Under the pieces are notes generated by a model, which was not told the origin of the DNA, ran no database searches, and saw nothing but the letters and a program-made list of their open reading frames with translations. A stretch of 64,000 bases of DNA from Actinomadura rubteroloni (GTDB taxonomy: Bacteria > Actinomycetota > Actinomycetes > Streptosporangiales > Streptosporangiaceae), in contig NZ_MTBP01000001.1 in NCBI RefSeq assembly GCF_002911665.1, forward strand, positions 2,356,001 to 2,420,000, given 5' to 3'. Position numbers and translations under genes: made by a program. This document shows, in pieces, positions 31,867 to 41,085 of the stretch. Within the stretch, counting starts at the first letter, position 1; each line of letters starts with the position of its first letter.

Positions 31867-33147
31867 ATGACAGCAGTGCAGTCGTCCGCCGAGGACCGTG
31901 GCGGGGACCTCACCCAAAAGCCCAGTTGGCGCGGGCTTTCCGGACGTCCGTCGGTGACGGCCGTGTACGTGTCGGTCGTCATCGCCGTCCACGTCTTCCT
32001 GACCGTCGGGGCGCTGTTGGAGGCGCCGCTGCGGTTGAACGATCTAGGGACCTTTGGCGCGATTTTGGCCTGCGGGGTCGTATGCATCGAGGCGTCCCGG
32101 CGTCTCGGCATGCCCGCGGGGGTCGCGCGCGACCTGCTGTCCGCGTGGTGGCTACCTGCGGCGCTGCTCCTCCCCCCCGCGTACGCGCTGGTCGTCCCGA
32201 TCCCGCTGCAACTGCTGCTGCAGTTCCGCGTCCGCCGGACGCTGCTCTACCGGCGCCTGCTCCTCATGGCGGCGCACGGCATCGCCGCGGCCGTGGCGTC
32301 CGTGCTGTTCCACCTCGTCGTGCCCGACCCGCTCGCCGGGACGGGCTGGGTCGTGGACGTCACCCCCGGCATCCCCGTCGCGGTCGGCTGCGCCGTCCTG
32401 TTCACCGTCATCAGCACGTTCATCGTGGCGATCGCCGCGCACGCCGCCAACCCCGAGAGCGGCTGGAAGGACGTCCTGTGGACGCGCGAGAGCCTGCTCC
32501 TCGACCTGGTCGAGCTGTGCGTCGGCGTCACGGTCTCCATCTGCGCGACGATCTCGCTCGGCCTGCTGCTGCTCGCCCTCCCGCCCGCCGTCCTGCTCCA
32601 GCGCAGCCTGATGCACCAGCAGCTCCAGGCCGCCGCCCGCACCGACGCCAAGACCGGCCTCCTCAACGCCGTCGCCTGGCAACGCGAGGCCGACACCGAA
32701 CTCTCCCGCGCCCAGCGCGGCCACGATTCCCTGGCCCTGCTGCTGATCGACATCGACTACTTCAAGCGCGTCAACGACACCCACGGCCACCTCATCGGCG
32801 ACCAGGTCCTCATCGGCGTGGCGAGCACCCTGTGCCACCAACTGCGCGACTACGACATCGTCGGCAGATTCGGCGGCGAGGAATTCGTCGTCCTCCTGCC
32901 CGGCGCGGACACCGTGGAAGCATGCCGCGTCGCCGAACGCCTGCGCGGCCGAGTCCGCCGCCTGGCCGTCCCCGCCGAAGAAGGAACGGTCAGCGTCACG
33001 ATCTCGATCGGCGTCGCCCTGTTCCGCATGCACGGCGCCGACATGATCGAGATGCTCGCCGCCGCCGACCTCGCGTTGTACCGCGCCAAACAGTCCGGCC
33101 GCGACCGCGTCTGCCTCCCCGCCCTGGACGGCCCCCGCACCCTCTGA
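31867..33147 (+). CDS. Membrane diguanylate cyclase (GGDEF)
   Basis: A 426-residue protein with about six N-terminal membrane helices (about 30-250) and a C-terminal GGDEF domain (about 262-420). The active-site signature is GRFGGEEFVVLLPG, and an inhibitory-site RxxD (RDYD) lies five residues before it, so the enzyme should make cyclic di-GMP and be feedback-inhibited. LLIDIDYFKRVNDTHGH is the metal/substrate helix. No EAL domain. In mycelial actinomycetes cyclic di-GMP restrains development. GGGGGGAAGG precedes the ATG. Confidence 0.95.
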   Translation: MTAVQSSAEDRGGDLTQKPSWRGLSGRPSVTAVYVSVVIAVHVFLTVGALLEAPLRLNDLGTFGAILACGVVCIEASRRLGMPAGVARDLLSAWWLPAALLLPPAYALVVPIPLQLLLQFRVRRTLLYRRLLLMAAHGIAAAVASVLFHLVVPDPLAGTGWVVDVTPGIPVAVGCAVLFTVISTFIVAIAAHAANPESGWKDVLWTRESLLLDLVELCVGVTVSICATISLGLLLLALPPAVLLQRSLMHQQLQAAARTDAKTGLLNAVAWQREADTELSRAQRGHDSLALLLIDIDYFKRVNDTHGHLIGDQVLIGVASTLCHQLRDYDIVGRFGGEEFVVLLPGADTVEACRVAERLRGRVRRLAVPAEEGTVSVTISIGVALFRMHGADMIEMLAAADLALYRAKQSGRDRVCLPALDGPRTL

Positions 33148-33703
33148 CCACACTCGTCCGCACCCACCGCCCTGGCCAACCCTTCCCACCTGCCCCGCCA
33201 CCACGCACGCCCGGCCCCGCCGCGCCGCCCGATCCCATCCCGCCGCGCCACCCCGCCACGCCGCCCAATCCCGCCACGTCGACCCGACCCGCTGCACTGA
33301 TCCGCCGCGCCGCCCCGAGCCTCCGCGTCGCCCGATCCCGTCCCGCCGCGCCGCGCTGGCCCGTCCCGCCGCGTCGACCCGTCATGCCGCTCTGCTTAGC
33401 AAGCCGTCCAGGTGTTTTTCGTGTCCCGTGGCAGCGTGTTGTGGTGCTCTGTTCCGCGTTTTGTCGGGGCGCTGCTTCGCTGTGGCGCGTGGGTGGCTGT
33501 GTTTCTTGTTTTGTGTCCGTGCTCTGCGGGCGCTTGGTTCGTGTTCTTGGTGGGCTTGCCGGGGGAGAGGCGGCGTGTTGTTGGGGGAAGTTGGTGGGGG
33601 CTCTTGTTGCTGTTCTTGGGGGTGGGGCGGGTGAGGGGGTGGGGTCGGCGGGGCGGGGTCGGGATGCGTCGACCGGTGCCCGGAAGGCTCTAGGCTTGAC
33701 GAT
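33148..33703. other. Gene-free 556-base stretch with a sharp strand-composition switch
   Basis: From 33148 to about 33390 the plus strand is dominated by C with recurrent CCCGCC(G/A)CGCC and CGATCCC(A/G)TCCC words. From about 33410 to 33660 it becomes G/T-rich with hardly any A (TTGTTGGGGG, GGGTGAGGGGGTGGGG). No believable coding frame lies on either strand. The G runs could fold into G-quadruplexes on the plus strand. Confidence 0.6.
33669..33696 (+). promoter_or_regulatory. Possible promoter giving a leaderless ettA transcript
   Basis: TCGACC (33669-33674) and TAGGCT (33691-33696) are separated by 16 bases and resemble a sigma-70-type promoter. The -10 ends 7 bases before the ATG at 33704 and there is no ribosome binding site, consistent with transcription starting at the start codon. 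Confidence 0.4.
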
Positions 33704-35368
33704 ATGGCCGAGTACATCTACACGATGCAGCGTGTGCGCAAGGCACATGGGGACAAGGTCGTCCTGGACGACGTGACCCTGCACTTCCTCCCGGGCGCCA
33801 AGATCGGTGTTCTGGGACCGAACGGCACCGGTAAGTCGACGCTGCTGCGGATGATGGCCGGTCTGGAGCAGCCGTCCAACGGCGACGCGAAGCTCATGCC
33901 GGGCTTCACTGTCGGCATCCTGCAGCAGGAGCCGCCGCTGAACGAGGAGAAGACGGTCCTCGGGAACGTCCAGGAGGGCGTGGCCGAGACCAAGGCGCTG
34001 CTCGACCGGTTCAACGAGATCGCCGAGAAGATGGCGACCGACTACTCCGACGAGCTGATGGCCGAGATGGGCAAGCTGCAGGAGCAGCTCGACCACCGCA
34101 ACGCCTGGGACCTCGACAGCCAGCTCGAACAGGCGATGGACGCGCTGCGCTGCCCGCCGCCGGACGCGGACGTCACCACGCTGTCGGGAGGTGAGCGGCG
34201 CCGGGTCGCGCTGTGCAAGCTGCTGCTGGAGGCGCCCGACCTGCTGCTGCTGGACGAGCCCACCAACCACCTCGACGCCGAGAGCGTCAACTGGCTGGAG
34301 CAGTTCCTGGCGAAGTACGAGGGCACCGTCCTCGCCGTCACCCACGACCGGTACTTCCTGGACAACGTGGCGACGTGGATTCTGGAGCTGGACCGGGGCC
34401 GCTGCCACCCCTACGAGGGCAACTACTCGACCTATCTGGAGAAGAAGGCCGAGCGCCTGAAGGTCGAGGGCAACAAGGACGCCAAGCGCAAGAAGCGCCT
34501 CCAGGACGAGCTGGACTGGGTCCGCTCGAACCCGAAGGCGCGGCAGACCAAGAGCAAGGCCCGTCTCCAGCGGTACGAGGAGATGGCGGCGGAGGCGGCC
34601 AAGACCCGCAAGCTGGACTTCGAGGAGATCCAGATCCCGCCGGGCCCGCGCCTGGGCAACACGGTGATCGTCGCCGACGACGTCGTCAAGGGGTTCGGCG
34701 AGCGCCTGCTCATGGAGCACCTGAGCTTCAACCTGCCGCCGAACGGCATCGTCGGCGTCATCGGCCCGAACGGCGTCGGCAAGACGACCCTGTTCCGCAT
34801 GATCGTGGGGGAGGAGGGTCCCGACAGCGGCGTGCTGCGGCTCGGCGAGACCGTCCAGATCTCCTACGTGGACCAGGGACGCGGCGGGCTCGACCCGAAG
34901 AAGTCGGTGTGGCAGACCGTGTCCGACGGCCTCGACCACATCAACGTCGGCCAGGTCGAGATGCCGTCGCGCGCGTACGTCGCGGCGTTCGGCTTCAAGG
35001 GCCCGGACCAGCAGAAGCCGACGGGCGTCCTGTCCGGCGGTGAGCGCAACCGGCTGAACCTGGCGCTGACGCTGAAGCAGGGCGGGAACGTCCTGCTGCT
35101 GGACGAGCCCACCAACGACCTGGACACCGAGACCCTGTCCAGCCTGGAGAACGCGCTGCTGGAGTTCCCCGGCTGCGCCGTGATCACGTCGCACGACCGG
35201 TGGTTCCTGGACCGCATCGCGACGCACATCCTGGCGTGGGAAGAGGGCTCGAACTGGTTCTGGTTCGAGGGCAACTACGCCGACTACGAGAAGAACAAGG
35301 TGGAGCGGCTCGGTGCGGACGCGGCCCGTCCGCACCGCGTCACCCACCGCAAGCTCACCCGGGACTGA
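33704..35368 (+). CDS. ettA: Energy-dependent translational throttle protein EttA (ABC-F)
   Basis: A 554-residue ABC-F ATPase with two cassettes and no membrane domain. Cassette 1 has GPNGTGKST, LSGGERRRVALC and LLDEPTNHLD; cassette 2 has GPNGVGKTT, LSGGERNRLNLA and LLDEPTNDLD. The linker (about 245-300) is rich in Lys/Glu and holds the P-site tRNA interaction motif region (KARQTKSKARLQRYEEM). EttA binds the ribosomal E site and couples translation to the ATP/ADP ratio. No clear ribosome binding site; a leaderless start is likely. A 13-bp hairpin ends the transcript. Confidence 0.97.
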   Translation: MAEYIYTMQRVRKAHGDKVVLDDVTLHFLPGAKIGVLGPNGTGKSTLLRMMAGLEQPSNGDAKLMPGFTVGILQQEPPLNEEKTVLGNVQEGVAETKALLDRFNEIAEKMATDYSDELMAEMGKLQEQLDHRNAWDLDSQLEQAMDALRCPPPDADVTTLSGGERRRVALCKLLLEAPDLLLLDEPTNHLDAESVNWLEQFLAKYEGTVLAVTHDRYFLDNVATWILELDRGRCHPYEGNYSTYLEKKAERLKVEGNKDAKRKKRLQDELDWVRSNPKARQTKSKARLQRYEEMAAEAAKTRKLDFEEIQIPPGPRLGNTVIVADDVVKGFGERLLMEHLSFNLPPNGIVGVIGPNGVGKTTLFRMIVGEEGPDSGVLRLGETVQISYVDQGRGGLDPKKSVWQTVSDGLDHINVGQVEMPSRAYVAAFGFKGPDQQKPTGVLSGGERNRLNLALTLKQGGNVLLLDEPTNDLDTETLSSLENALLEFPGCAVITSHDRWFLDRIATHILAWEEGSNWFWFEGNYADYEKNKVERLGADAARPHRVTHRKLTRD

Positions 35369-35380
35369 TCCGGGACGGGC

Positions 35381-35412
35381 CGCTGGTCCGGGTACCATCA
35401 CCCGGACCAGCG
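35381..35412 (+). terminator. Perfect 13-bp hairpin after ettA
   Basis: CGCTGGTCCGGGT (35381-35393) pairs with ACCCGGACCAGCG (35400-35412) over loop ACCATC, 12 bases after the ettA stop. It ends 20 bases before the thioesterase ATG, so that gene either has a promoter inside this region or depends on read-through. Confidence 0.85.
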
Positions 35413-35432
35413 CCCCCGAACCCAGGTGAGAC

Positions 35433-35870
35433 ATGCAGCGCACCGAACCGCCCCCCGCCGAGTTCCGGCACGTGTACGAGTTCCATCTCCGCTTCGGCGA
35501 CATCGACTCGCAGGGCCATGTGAACAACGTGAAGTTCCTCGGCTACCTGGAGGACGCGCGGCTGGAGATGTTCCACGGCGACCCCGTCCGCAAGGGCGAG
35601 GAGCCGGTGCGCGGGATGGTCATCGCGCGGCACGAGATCGACTACCGGCTGCCGCTGCTGCCGACCGTCCACCCGGTGCGGGTCGAGACGTGGGTGCGGC
35701 AGGCGCGGGCGGCGTCGTTCACGCTGGCCTACGAGGTCCGCGACGACGAGAACGTGTACGCGACGGCGACGTCCACGATCGTGGCGTTCGACGTGGAGGC
35801 GAACCGGCTGCGGCGCTTCACCCCGTACGAGCGGGAGTTCATCGGCCGGTACCTCGCCCCGGCGGAGTGA
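35433..35870 (+). CDS. Acyl-CoA thioesterase, hot-dog fold (4HBT type)
   Basis: A 145-residue hot-dog protein. The catalytic region is FHLRFGDIDSQGHVNNVKFLGYLEDARL, where Asp at the D-x-D/QGHVNN site is the usual 4HBT nucleophile or base; VETWVRQARAASFTLAYEV forms the long beta strands. It should hydrolyse an acyl- or aroyl-CoA thioester in the cytosol. It overlaps the next acetyltransferase gene by GTGA, so the two form a small operon behind the ettA terminator. Confidence 0.9.
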   Translation: MQRTEPPPAEFRHVYEFHLRFGDIDSQGHVNNVKFLGYLEDARLEMFHGDPVRKGEEPVRGMVIARHEIDYRLPLLPTVHPVRVETWVRQARAASFTLAYEVRDDENVYATATSTIVAFDVEANRLRRFTPYEREFIGRYLAPAE

Positions 35871-36442
35871 CCGGCCGCGACGCGGCGACGCTGCGGCGGA
35901 TCGCGCTGCGTCCGGTCGCCGAGGCCGACGCGCCGGAGCTGGCCGCGCTGTACCGGACGAACCGGGAGCATCTTCGCCCGTGGGAGCCGGAGAAGGGCGA
36001 CCGGTACTTCACCGAGCAGGGCCAGCTCGACAACATCCGGGACCTGCTGGACGCCCTGGCGTTCGGTGAGATGTGGCCCGGCGTCATCCTCGTGGACGGG
36101 ACGATCGCCGGCCGCATCACGCTCAACAACATCCTGCGCGGCGCGCTCCAGAGCTGCTTCACCGGCTACTGGGTCGACCGGGACCACGTCGGGCACGGCG
36201 TCGCGACCGAGGCGGTGCGCCAGGCGCTGGCCCTGGCGTTCGGCGAGCTGCGGCTGCACCGCGTGGAGGCGTTCACCCGCGTCGACAACATCGCCTCGCA
36301 GCGCGTCCTGCTGCGCAACGGGTTCACCCCGGTCGGCGTCGCGCGGCGCCACATCCATGTGGCCGGACGCTGGCACGACGAGCGCCTGTTCGAGCGCCTC
36401 GCCCCCTGGGACGACGGACGGACCCTCGCCCCGCCGTCCTGA
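35867..36442 (+). CDS. GNAT acetyltransferase, RimJ/RimL type
   Basis: A 191-residue Acetyltransf_3 protein: IALRPVAEADAPELAALYR, NREHLRPWEPEK, GYWVDRDHVGHGVATEAVRQAL for acetyl-CoA binding, and HRVEAFTRVDNIASQRVLLRNGF. This resembles ribosomal-protein alanine N-acetyltransferases. GTG 35867 is coupled to the thioesterase stop. The substrate is unknown; the pattern H-x-x-G-H-G-V-A replaces the usual Q/R-x-x-G-x-G/A loop. Confidence 0.9.
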   Translation: MTGRDAATLRRIALRPVAEADAPELAALYRTNREHLRPWEPEKGDRYFTEQGQLDNIRDLLDALAFGEMWPGVILVDGTIAGRITLNNILRGALQSCFTGYWVDRDHVGHGVATEAVRQALALAFGELRLHRVEAFTRVDNIASQRVLLRNGFTPVGVARRHIHVAGRWHDERLFERLAPWDDGRTLAPPS

Positions 36443-36538
36443 CCCCGGTCACGGATGGGTAACGGACGGAACAGGGCCGGTTCCCGCAACCGCGAGCCGC
36501 TTAGGGTCGCGTCGACATTTCACGCGGGAAGGGGAAGG

Positions 36539-37930
36539 ATGCGGCGCTTCTCACGCGGGGCGATGGCCCTGTTCCTGGCGGCGGGGCTGGCCGGCGGCAC
36601 CGTCACGGCGGTCCGCGCGGCGCCACCGGACGTCGCCGACCGGCTGCGCGCGATTCCGGGCATGACCGTGCAGGAGCGGACGTCCACGCTCCCCGGCTAC
36701 CGGTGGTTCTGGCTCACCTACAAGCAGCCCGTCGACCACCGGAACCCGCGCGGACGGTGGTTCGAGCAGCGGGTCCTGCTGGAGCACAAGAGCACGGACC
36801 GTCCGATGGTGCTCTACACCAGCGGCTACAACACGCCCGAGACGATGTTCACGAGCGAGCCGACCGCGCTGGTGGACGGCAACCAGATCTCCGTCGAGTA
36901 CCGGTACTTCACGCCGTCGCGCCCGGAGCCGCCGAACTGGCGCAAGGACACGATCTGGCAGGCCGCGACGGACGAGCACCGCATCATCGGCGCACTGAAG
37001 ACGATCTACGGCGCCAAGTGGATCTCGACCGGCGCCAGCAAGGGCGGTATGACGGCCGTCTACCACCGGCGGTTCTACCCCCACGATGTGGACGGTAGCG
37101 TCGTCTACGTGGCCCCCAACGACGTGGTCAACGACGAAGACAGCCGCTACGACCGCTTCTTCCTGACCGTCGGCGACGACCCGAAGTGCCGGGCGCAGCT
37201 CAAGAGCCTCGCCCGCGAGTTCCTGGAGCGCCGCAAGCCGCTCGTCGCGCACCTGGAGGCCGACGCGGCGAAGAACGGCTGGACGTTCCGGATCCTGCGC
37301 ACCGCCGACCGCGCGTTCGAGAACTCGGTGCTGGACTACGAGTGGGCGTTCTGGCAGTACAGCCTCCAGTCCGACTGCGCGAGCCTGCCCGCCGTGACCG
37401 CCCCCGACGACGAGCTGTACGCGAGCCTGAACGCCATCGCCGGCCTGTCGTCCTACACCGACCAGTCGTTGGAGCAGTACGTCCCGTACTACTTCCAGGC
37501 GGGTACGCAGCTCGGCTGGCCGTATCCCGCGTTCCCGAACCTCAAGGGCGAGCTGAAGTACGCGGACGACTACCTGCCCCGCACGTACGTACCCCGCGAC
37601 ATACCGATGCGGTTCGACGGCGGCGCGGCCATGCGCGACATCGACGCGTGGGTGCGCGGCCACAGTGACCGCATGCTGTTCCTGTACGGCCAGAACGACC
37701 CGTGGGGCGCCGAGCCCTTCCGGCTCGGAGCGGGCGCGAGGGACTCGGCGGTGTACGTGGCGCCCGGCATGAACCACAGCGGACGGCTCATCGCCAAGCT
37801 GCCCGAGGCCGAACGCGCCGCCGCGACCGGCGACGTCCGCCGCTGGGCGGGGCTCGGCCCGGCGCCGTCCATGCTGGCCCGGACGGTCCCGGCCGAGGAC
37901 CCGGTTCTCCTGGAACGTCCGCGCCTGTGA
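36539..37930 (+). CDS. Secreted serine peptidase, S37 (PS-10/tripeptidyl aminopeptidase) family
   Basis: A 463-residue protein with a signal peptide (MRRFSRG, then a hydrophobic core ending AVRAA, cleavage near residue 28). The alpha/beta-hydrolase nucleophile is in STGASKGGMTAVYHRRF, Asp in LFLYGQNDPWGAE and His in APGMNHSGRL. S37 enzymes of Streptomyces release tri- or longer peptides from N-termini after secretion. Start 36539 follows GGGAAGGGGAAGG. A strong two-way hairpin separates it from the convergent glucosidase gene. Confidence 0.9.
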   Translation: MRRFSRGAMALFLAAGLAGGTVTAVRAAPPDVADRLRAIPGMTVQERTSTLPGYRWFWLTYKQPVDHRNPRGRWFEQRVLLEHKSTDRPMVLYTSGYNTPETMFTSEPTALVDGNQISVEYRYFTPSRPEPPNWRKDTIWQAATDEHRIIGALKTIYGAKWISTGASKGGMTAVYHRRFYPHDVDGSVVYVAPNDVVNDEDSRYDRFFLTVGDDPKCRAQLKSLAREFLERRKPLVAHLEADAAKNGWTFRILRTADRAFENSVLDYEWAFWQYSLQSDCASLPAVTAPDDELYASLNAIAGLSSYTDQSLEQYVPYYFQAGTQLGWPYPAFPNLKGELKYADDYLPRTYVPRDIPMRFDGGAAMRDIDAWVRGHSDRMLFLYGQNDPWGAEPFRLGAGARDSAVYVAPGMNHSGRLIAKLPEAERAAATGDVRRWAGLGPAPSMLARTVPAEDPVLLERPRL

Positions 37931-37935
37931 CCCGT

Positions 37936-37965
37936 GCGGCGGCCCGCCGGCGAGCGGGCCGCCGC
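37936..37965. terminator. Bidirectional 12-bp hairpin between convergent genes
   Basis: GCGGCGGCCCGC (37936-37947) and GCGGGCCGCCGC (37954-37965) pair perfectly over a 6-base loop. It lies 5 bases after the peptidase stop and 5 bases beyond the glucosidase stop, so it can serve both strands. Confidence 0.85.
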
Positions 37966-37970
37966 GCCGG

Positions 37971-39524
37971 TCAGCGGTCCAGGAGCCAGACGGCGGTGTT
38001 CCCGGGCAGTAGGTCCCCGACGGGCGCGCTGGACAGGAGGCGTTGCCCGGACGGCAGTTTCACCGGCTCGGACCCGAAGTTCACGACGCAGGTCAGCGGC
38101 CCGCGCCGGAACGCCAGCGACTCGCCCGGCGACTCCGCCCACACGATGGAGTCGGGCAGGTCGGACGGCAGCGCCCGCCGCTTGCGCAGCGCCCGCCGGT
38201 AGAAGGCGAGCATCGAGTCCGGCTCGGCGGACTGGGCCTCGGCGGTGAGGTCGCGCCACGCGTCCGGGACGGGCAGCCACGGCCGCGACCCGTCCGGCCC
38301 GAACCCGAACGGCGCCGCCTTGCCCGCCCACGGCAGCGGGACGCGGCAGCCGTCCCGGCCGAGGACGGTCCCGCCGCTGCGGATCCAGATCGGGTCCCGG
38401 CGGGCGTCGGCGGGCATGTCCAGGACCTCCGGGAGCCCCAGCTCCTCGCCCTGGTACAGATAGGTCGAACCGGGCAGCGCGAGGACGAACAGCAGCGCCG
38501 CCCGCGCCCGCGCGAGGCCCGTCCCCGGCGGCCCGGCGGGCTGCTCGTACCGGGTCGCGTGCCGGATGACGTCGTGGCTGGACAGCACCCAGGTCGGCGC
38601 GGCCCCCGTCGGCGCCACCGCGTCGATCGCGCCGGTCACCACGCGCCGGAAGTCCGCCGCCGACCACGGCGCGAGCTGGAGGTGGAACTGGAACACCTGG
38701 TGCAGCTCGTCGGCGCGCAGGTACCGGACGAGCGTGTCCGGGTCGTCGGTCCACACCTCGCCGATCGCCATCCGCTCGCCGTCGTAGGAGTCCAGGACGC
38801 GCCGCCAGTCCCGGTAGACCTGGTGCACCTCGGGACGGCCGTAGATCGGGCTGCCCGGCTCGTGCCGCCCCCGGTCGCCGAGGTCGGCGAACTCGGGGTC
38901 CTTGAACAGCCCGGCGGCGACGTCGATGCGGAACCCGTCGGCGCCCCGGTCCAGCCAGAACCGCAGGATGTCCTCGAACTCGGCGCGGACCTCGGGGTTG
39001 TGCCAGTTGAGGTCGGGCTGCTCGGACGCGTACAGGTGCAGGTACCACTCGCCGTCCGGCAGGCGCGTCCAGGCGGGGCCGCCGAACGCCGAGGGCCAGT
39101 CGGTGGGCGGCGACCCGTCCGGCGGCCCGGCGCGGAAGACGTACCGGTCGCGGGCGGGCGAACCGGGCGGCGACGCCAGCGCCTCCCGGAACCACGGATG
39201 CCGGTCGGACGTGTGGTTCGGGACGATGTCGATGATCACCCGCAGCCCGTGCTCGTGCGCGTCGGCGACGAGCGCGTCGAAGTCCTCCAGCGAACCGAAG
39301 CGCGGGTCGACGTCGCGGTAGTCGGCGACGTCGTAGCCGCCGTCGGCGAGCGGCGACCGGTAGAACGGGGTGAGCCACAGCGCGTCGATGCCGAGGTCCC
39401 GCAGGTATCCCAGCCGGGACCGGACGCCGCGCAGGTCCCCGTCGCCGTCTCCGTCGGCGTCGGCGAAACTGCGGACGTACACCTCGTACACGACGGCGTT
39501 GCGCCACCAGGGGGTTCGCGTCAT
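37971..39524 (-). CDS. GH13 alpha-glucosidase/oligo-1,6-glucosidase-like enzyme
   Basis: A 517-residue cytosolic glycoside hydrolase. The four GH13 regions are seen: I DIVPNHTSDRH; II GADGFRIDVAAGL with the nucleophile Asp; III RMAIGEVWTDD with the acid/base Glu; IV WVLSSHDVIRH with the stabilising Asp. A calcium-loop-like acidic run (ADADGDGDGDLRGV) lies near residue 22. The C-terminal beta domain is short. It should split alpha-1,4 or 1,6 linkages in maltose-type oligosaccharides. ATG 39524 is the natural start. Confidence 0.92.
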   Translation of the reverse strand: MTRTPWWRNAVVYEVYVRSFADADGDGDGDLRGVRSRLGYLRDLGIDALWLTPFYRSPLADGGYDVADYRDVDPRFGSLEDFDALVADAHEHGLRVIIDIVPNHTSDRHPWFREALASPPGSPARDRYVFRAGPPDGSPPTDWPSAFGGPAWTRLPDGEWYLHLYASEQPDLNWHNPEVRAEFEDILRFWLDRGADGFRIDVAAGLFKDPEFADLGDRGRHEPGSPIYGRPEVHQVYRDWRRVLDSYDGERMAIGEVWTDDPDTLVRYLRADELHQVFQFHLQLAPWSAADFRRVVTGAIDAVAPTGAAPTWVLSSHDVIRHATRYEQPAGPPGTGLARARAALLFVLALPGSTYLYQGEELGLPEVLDMPADARRDPIWIRSGGTVLGRDGCRVPLPWAGKAAPFGFGPDGSRPWLPVPDAWRDLTAEAQSAEPDSMLAFYRRALRKRRALPSDLPDSIVWAESPGESLAFRRGPLTCVVNFGSEPVKLPSGQRLLSSAPVGDLLPGNTAVWLLDR

Positions 39525-39541
39525 GAGCGAGATCTACCCTG

Positions 39542-39925
39542 TCAGGACGGCGCGTTCACCATGCTCTGCGCCGCCATCGTGAAGTAGTTCCAGAGCATCG
39601 CGTCGAGTTGTTCGGGCAGGTCGAGGTCGTCCATGGCCTCGCGCATCCGCGCCAGCCACGCGTCCCGCTCGACCGCGCCGATCACGAACGGCGCGTGCCG
39701 CATGCGCAGCCGGGGGTGCCCGCGCTCCTGGCTGTAGGTGTTCGGCCCGCCCCAGTACTGGACGAGGAACAGCCGCAGCCGGTCCTCGGCGGGGCCGAGG
39801 TCCTCCTCCGGATAGAGCGGACGCAGCACGGGGTCGCCCGCGACGCCCTCGTAGAAGCGATGGACCAGGCGCCGGAACGTTTCCTCGCCGCCGACCGCCT
39901 CGTAGAACGTCACCTGTTCAGCCAT
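39542..39925 (-). CDS. Truncated haemoglobin, group II (GlbO-like)
   Basis: A 127-residue 2-on-2 globin: TFYEAVGGEETFRRLVHRFYEGV opening, PLYPEEDLGPAEDRL, a distal/CD region FLVQYWGGPNTYSQERGHPRLRMRH with the proximal His in RMRHAPF, and a Trp-containing end (DAMLWNYFTMAA). Group II globins bind oxygen and guard against NO. ATG 39925 is preferred because AGGGTGGGG lies upstream; a GTG at 39937 would overlap that site. 28 bases separate it from the upstream MscS gene. Confidence 0.92.
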   Translation of the reverse strand: MAEQVTFYEAVGGEETFRRLVHRFYEGVAGDPVLRPLYPEEDLGPAEDRLRLFLVQYWGGPNTYSQERGHPRLRMRHAPFVIGAVERDAWLARMREAMDDLDLPEQLDAMLWNYFTMAAQSMVNAPS

Positions 39926-39953
39926 AGCGGTCCCCACCCTATGCGAGTCGTGA

Positions 39954-40949
39954 TCACACCGTCGGGCCGACGGAGACGCCCGCCCGGTCGAACGCCACCT
40001 TGACGCGCTCGCGCAGCTCCCGCGCGGTCTCCGCCTGCTTGCCCGGCAGTGTCTTGATCACTACGCGGATCGTCAGCGCGTCCTCGGCGAGGGACTGGAC
40101 GCCCCACACCGACGGACGTTCCAGGATCAGCGCGTCCCACGCGGGGTCGGAGCCCATCTCGTCGGCGGTGGACTGGAGCAGCGCCTTGACCTTCTCGACG
40201 TCCTCGGTGACGCCGACCGGGATGTCGAGCACGGCCCGGCCCCAGTTCTGCGACTCGTTCCCGACGTGCTTGATCTCACCGTTCGGGACGTACCAGACGA
40301 TGCCGTTGACGTCCCGCATCCGCGTGACGCGCAGGCTGACGGCCTCGACGGTGCCCTTGGCGGTGCCGACGTCGATGACGTCCCCGACGCCGTACTGGTC
40401 CTCCAGGAGCATGAACAGCCCGGAGAGGAAGTCCTTGACGATGTTCTGCGCGCCGAACCCGACCGCGACGCCGATGACGCTGGCGCTGGCGAGGATCGGC
40501 GCGAGGTTCAGGCCGAGGTTTCCGAGGATGCTGAACGCGGCCGTCCCGAGGATCATGATCGACGCGATGCTCCGCAGCACCGACCCGATCGTCTTGGCCC
40601 GCGACGCCCGCCGCTGGCTGAGCAGGGCGGGACTGCCCTCGAAGTGCGTCCGCGTCCGTTCCTTGACGCGTTCGGAGATCGTGCTCTCGGCCATCCGGAG
40701 CGTCACCCGGTCGATCATCCGGTGCGCGATCCTGCGCAGCACCAGGGCGACGGCGGCGGTGAGGACGATCACGACGAGGGTGTTGAGCGGCTTGTCGAGC
40801 CAGGTGCGGAAGAAGTCGGTGAAGCCCTCGTCGTGCGAGACGTTCCAGACCAGGCGGCAGCCGACGCTGGGCTCCGCGGAGTGGCACATCGTCTCCGGCG
40901 TCCCCTTGTCACCCCAGGGGACCTGGAGGGACACGAGGTTCAACAACAT
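39954..40949 (-). CDS. MscS-family mechanosensitive channel
   Basis: A 331-residue channel. After an extracytoplasmic start with two Cys come three helices; the pore helix and following beta domain read LAPILASASVIGVAVGFGAQNIVKDFLSG, the MscS signature, and LLEDQYGVGDVIDVG opens the beta domain. The C-terminal alpha/beta domain is complete. It would release osmolytes on hypo-osmotic shock. ATG 40949 is chosen; it is followed 28 bases downstream by the globin gene, perhaps in one operon. Confidence 0.93.
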   Translation of the reverse strand: MLLNLVSLQVPWGDKGTPETMCHSAEPSVGCRLVWNVSHDEGFTDFFRTWLDKPLNTLVVIVLTAAVALVLRRIAHRMIDRVTLRMAESTISERVKERTRTHFEGSPALLSQRRASRAKTIGSVLRSIASIMILGTAAFSILGNLGLNLAPILASASVIGVAVGFGAQNIVKDFLSGLFMLLEDQYGVGDVIDVGTAKGTVEAVSLRVTRMRDVNGIVWYVPNGEIKHVGNESQNWGRAVLDIPVGVTEDVEKVKALLQSTADEMGSDPAWDALILERPSVWGVQSLAEDALTIRVVIKTLPGKQAETARELRERVKVAFDRAGVSVGPTV

Positions 40950-41085
40950 GATCGAGCGAACCTTCCCGTGGCGTACCCGCTCGATCGTAACGGCCCGGGA
41001 GCAGTGGGTTTTCCACAGTGGACACGTCCCGCGCGACGGCGCTGCCGCGCCGAATCCGCCCGCCGGCGCGCGGGACGCGCCCGGT

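Noticed and set aside
41009..41017. TTTTCCACA as a second DnaA box
   Set aside because: One mismatch from the strict box and isolated; chance is likely. Mentioned only beside the perfect box at 30016.
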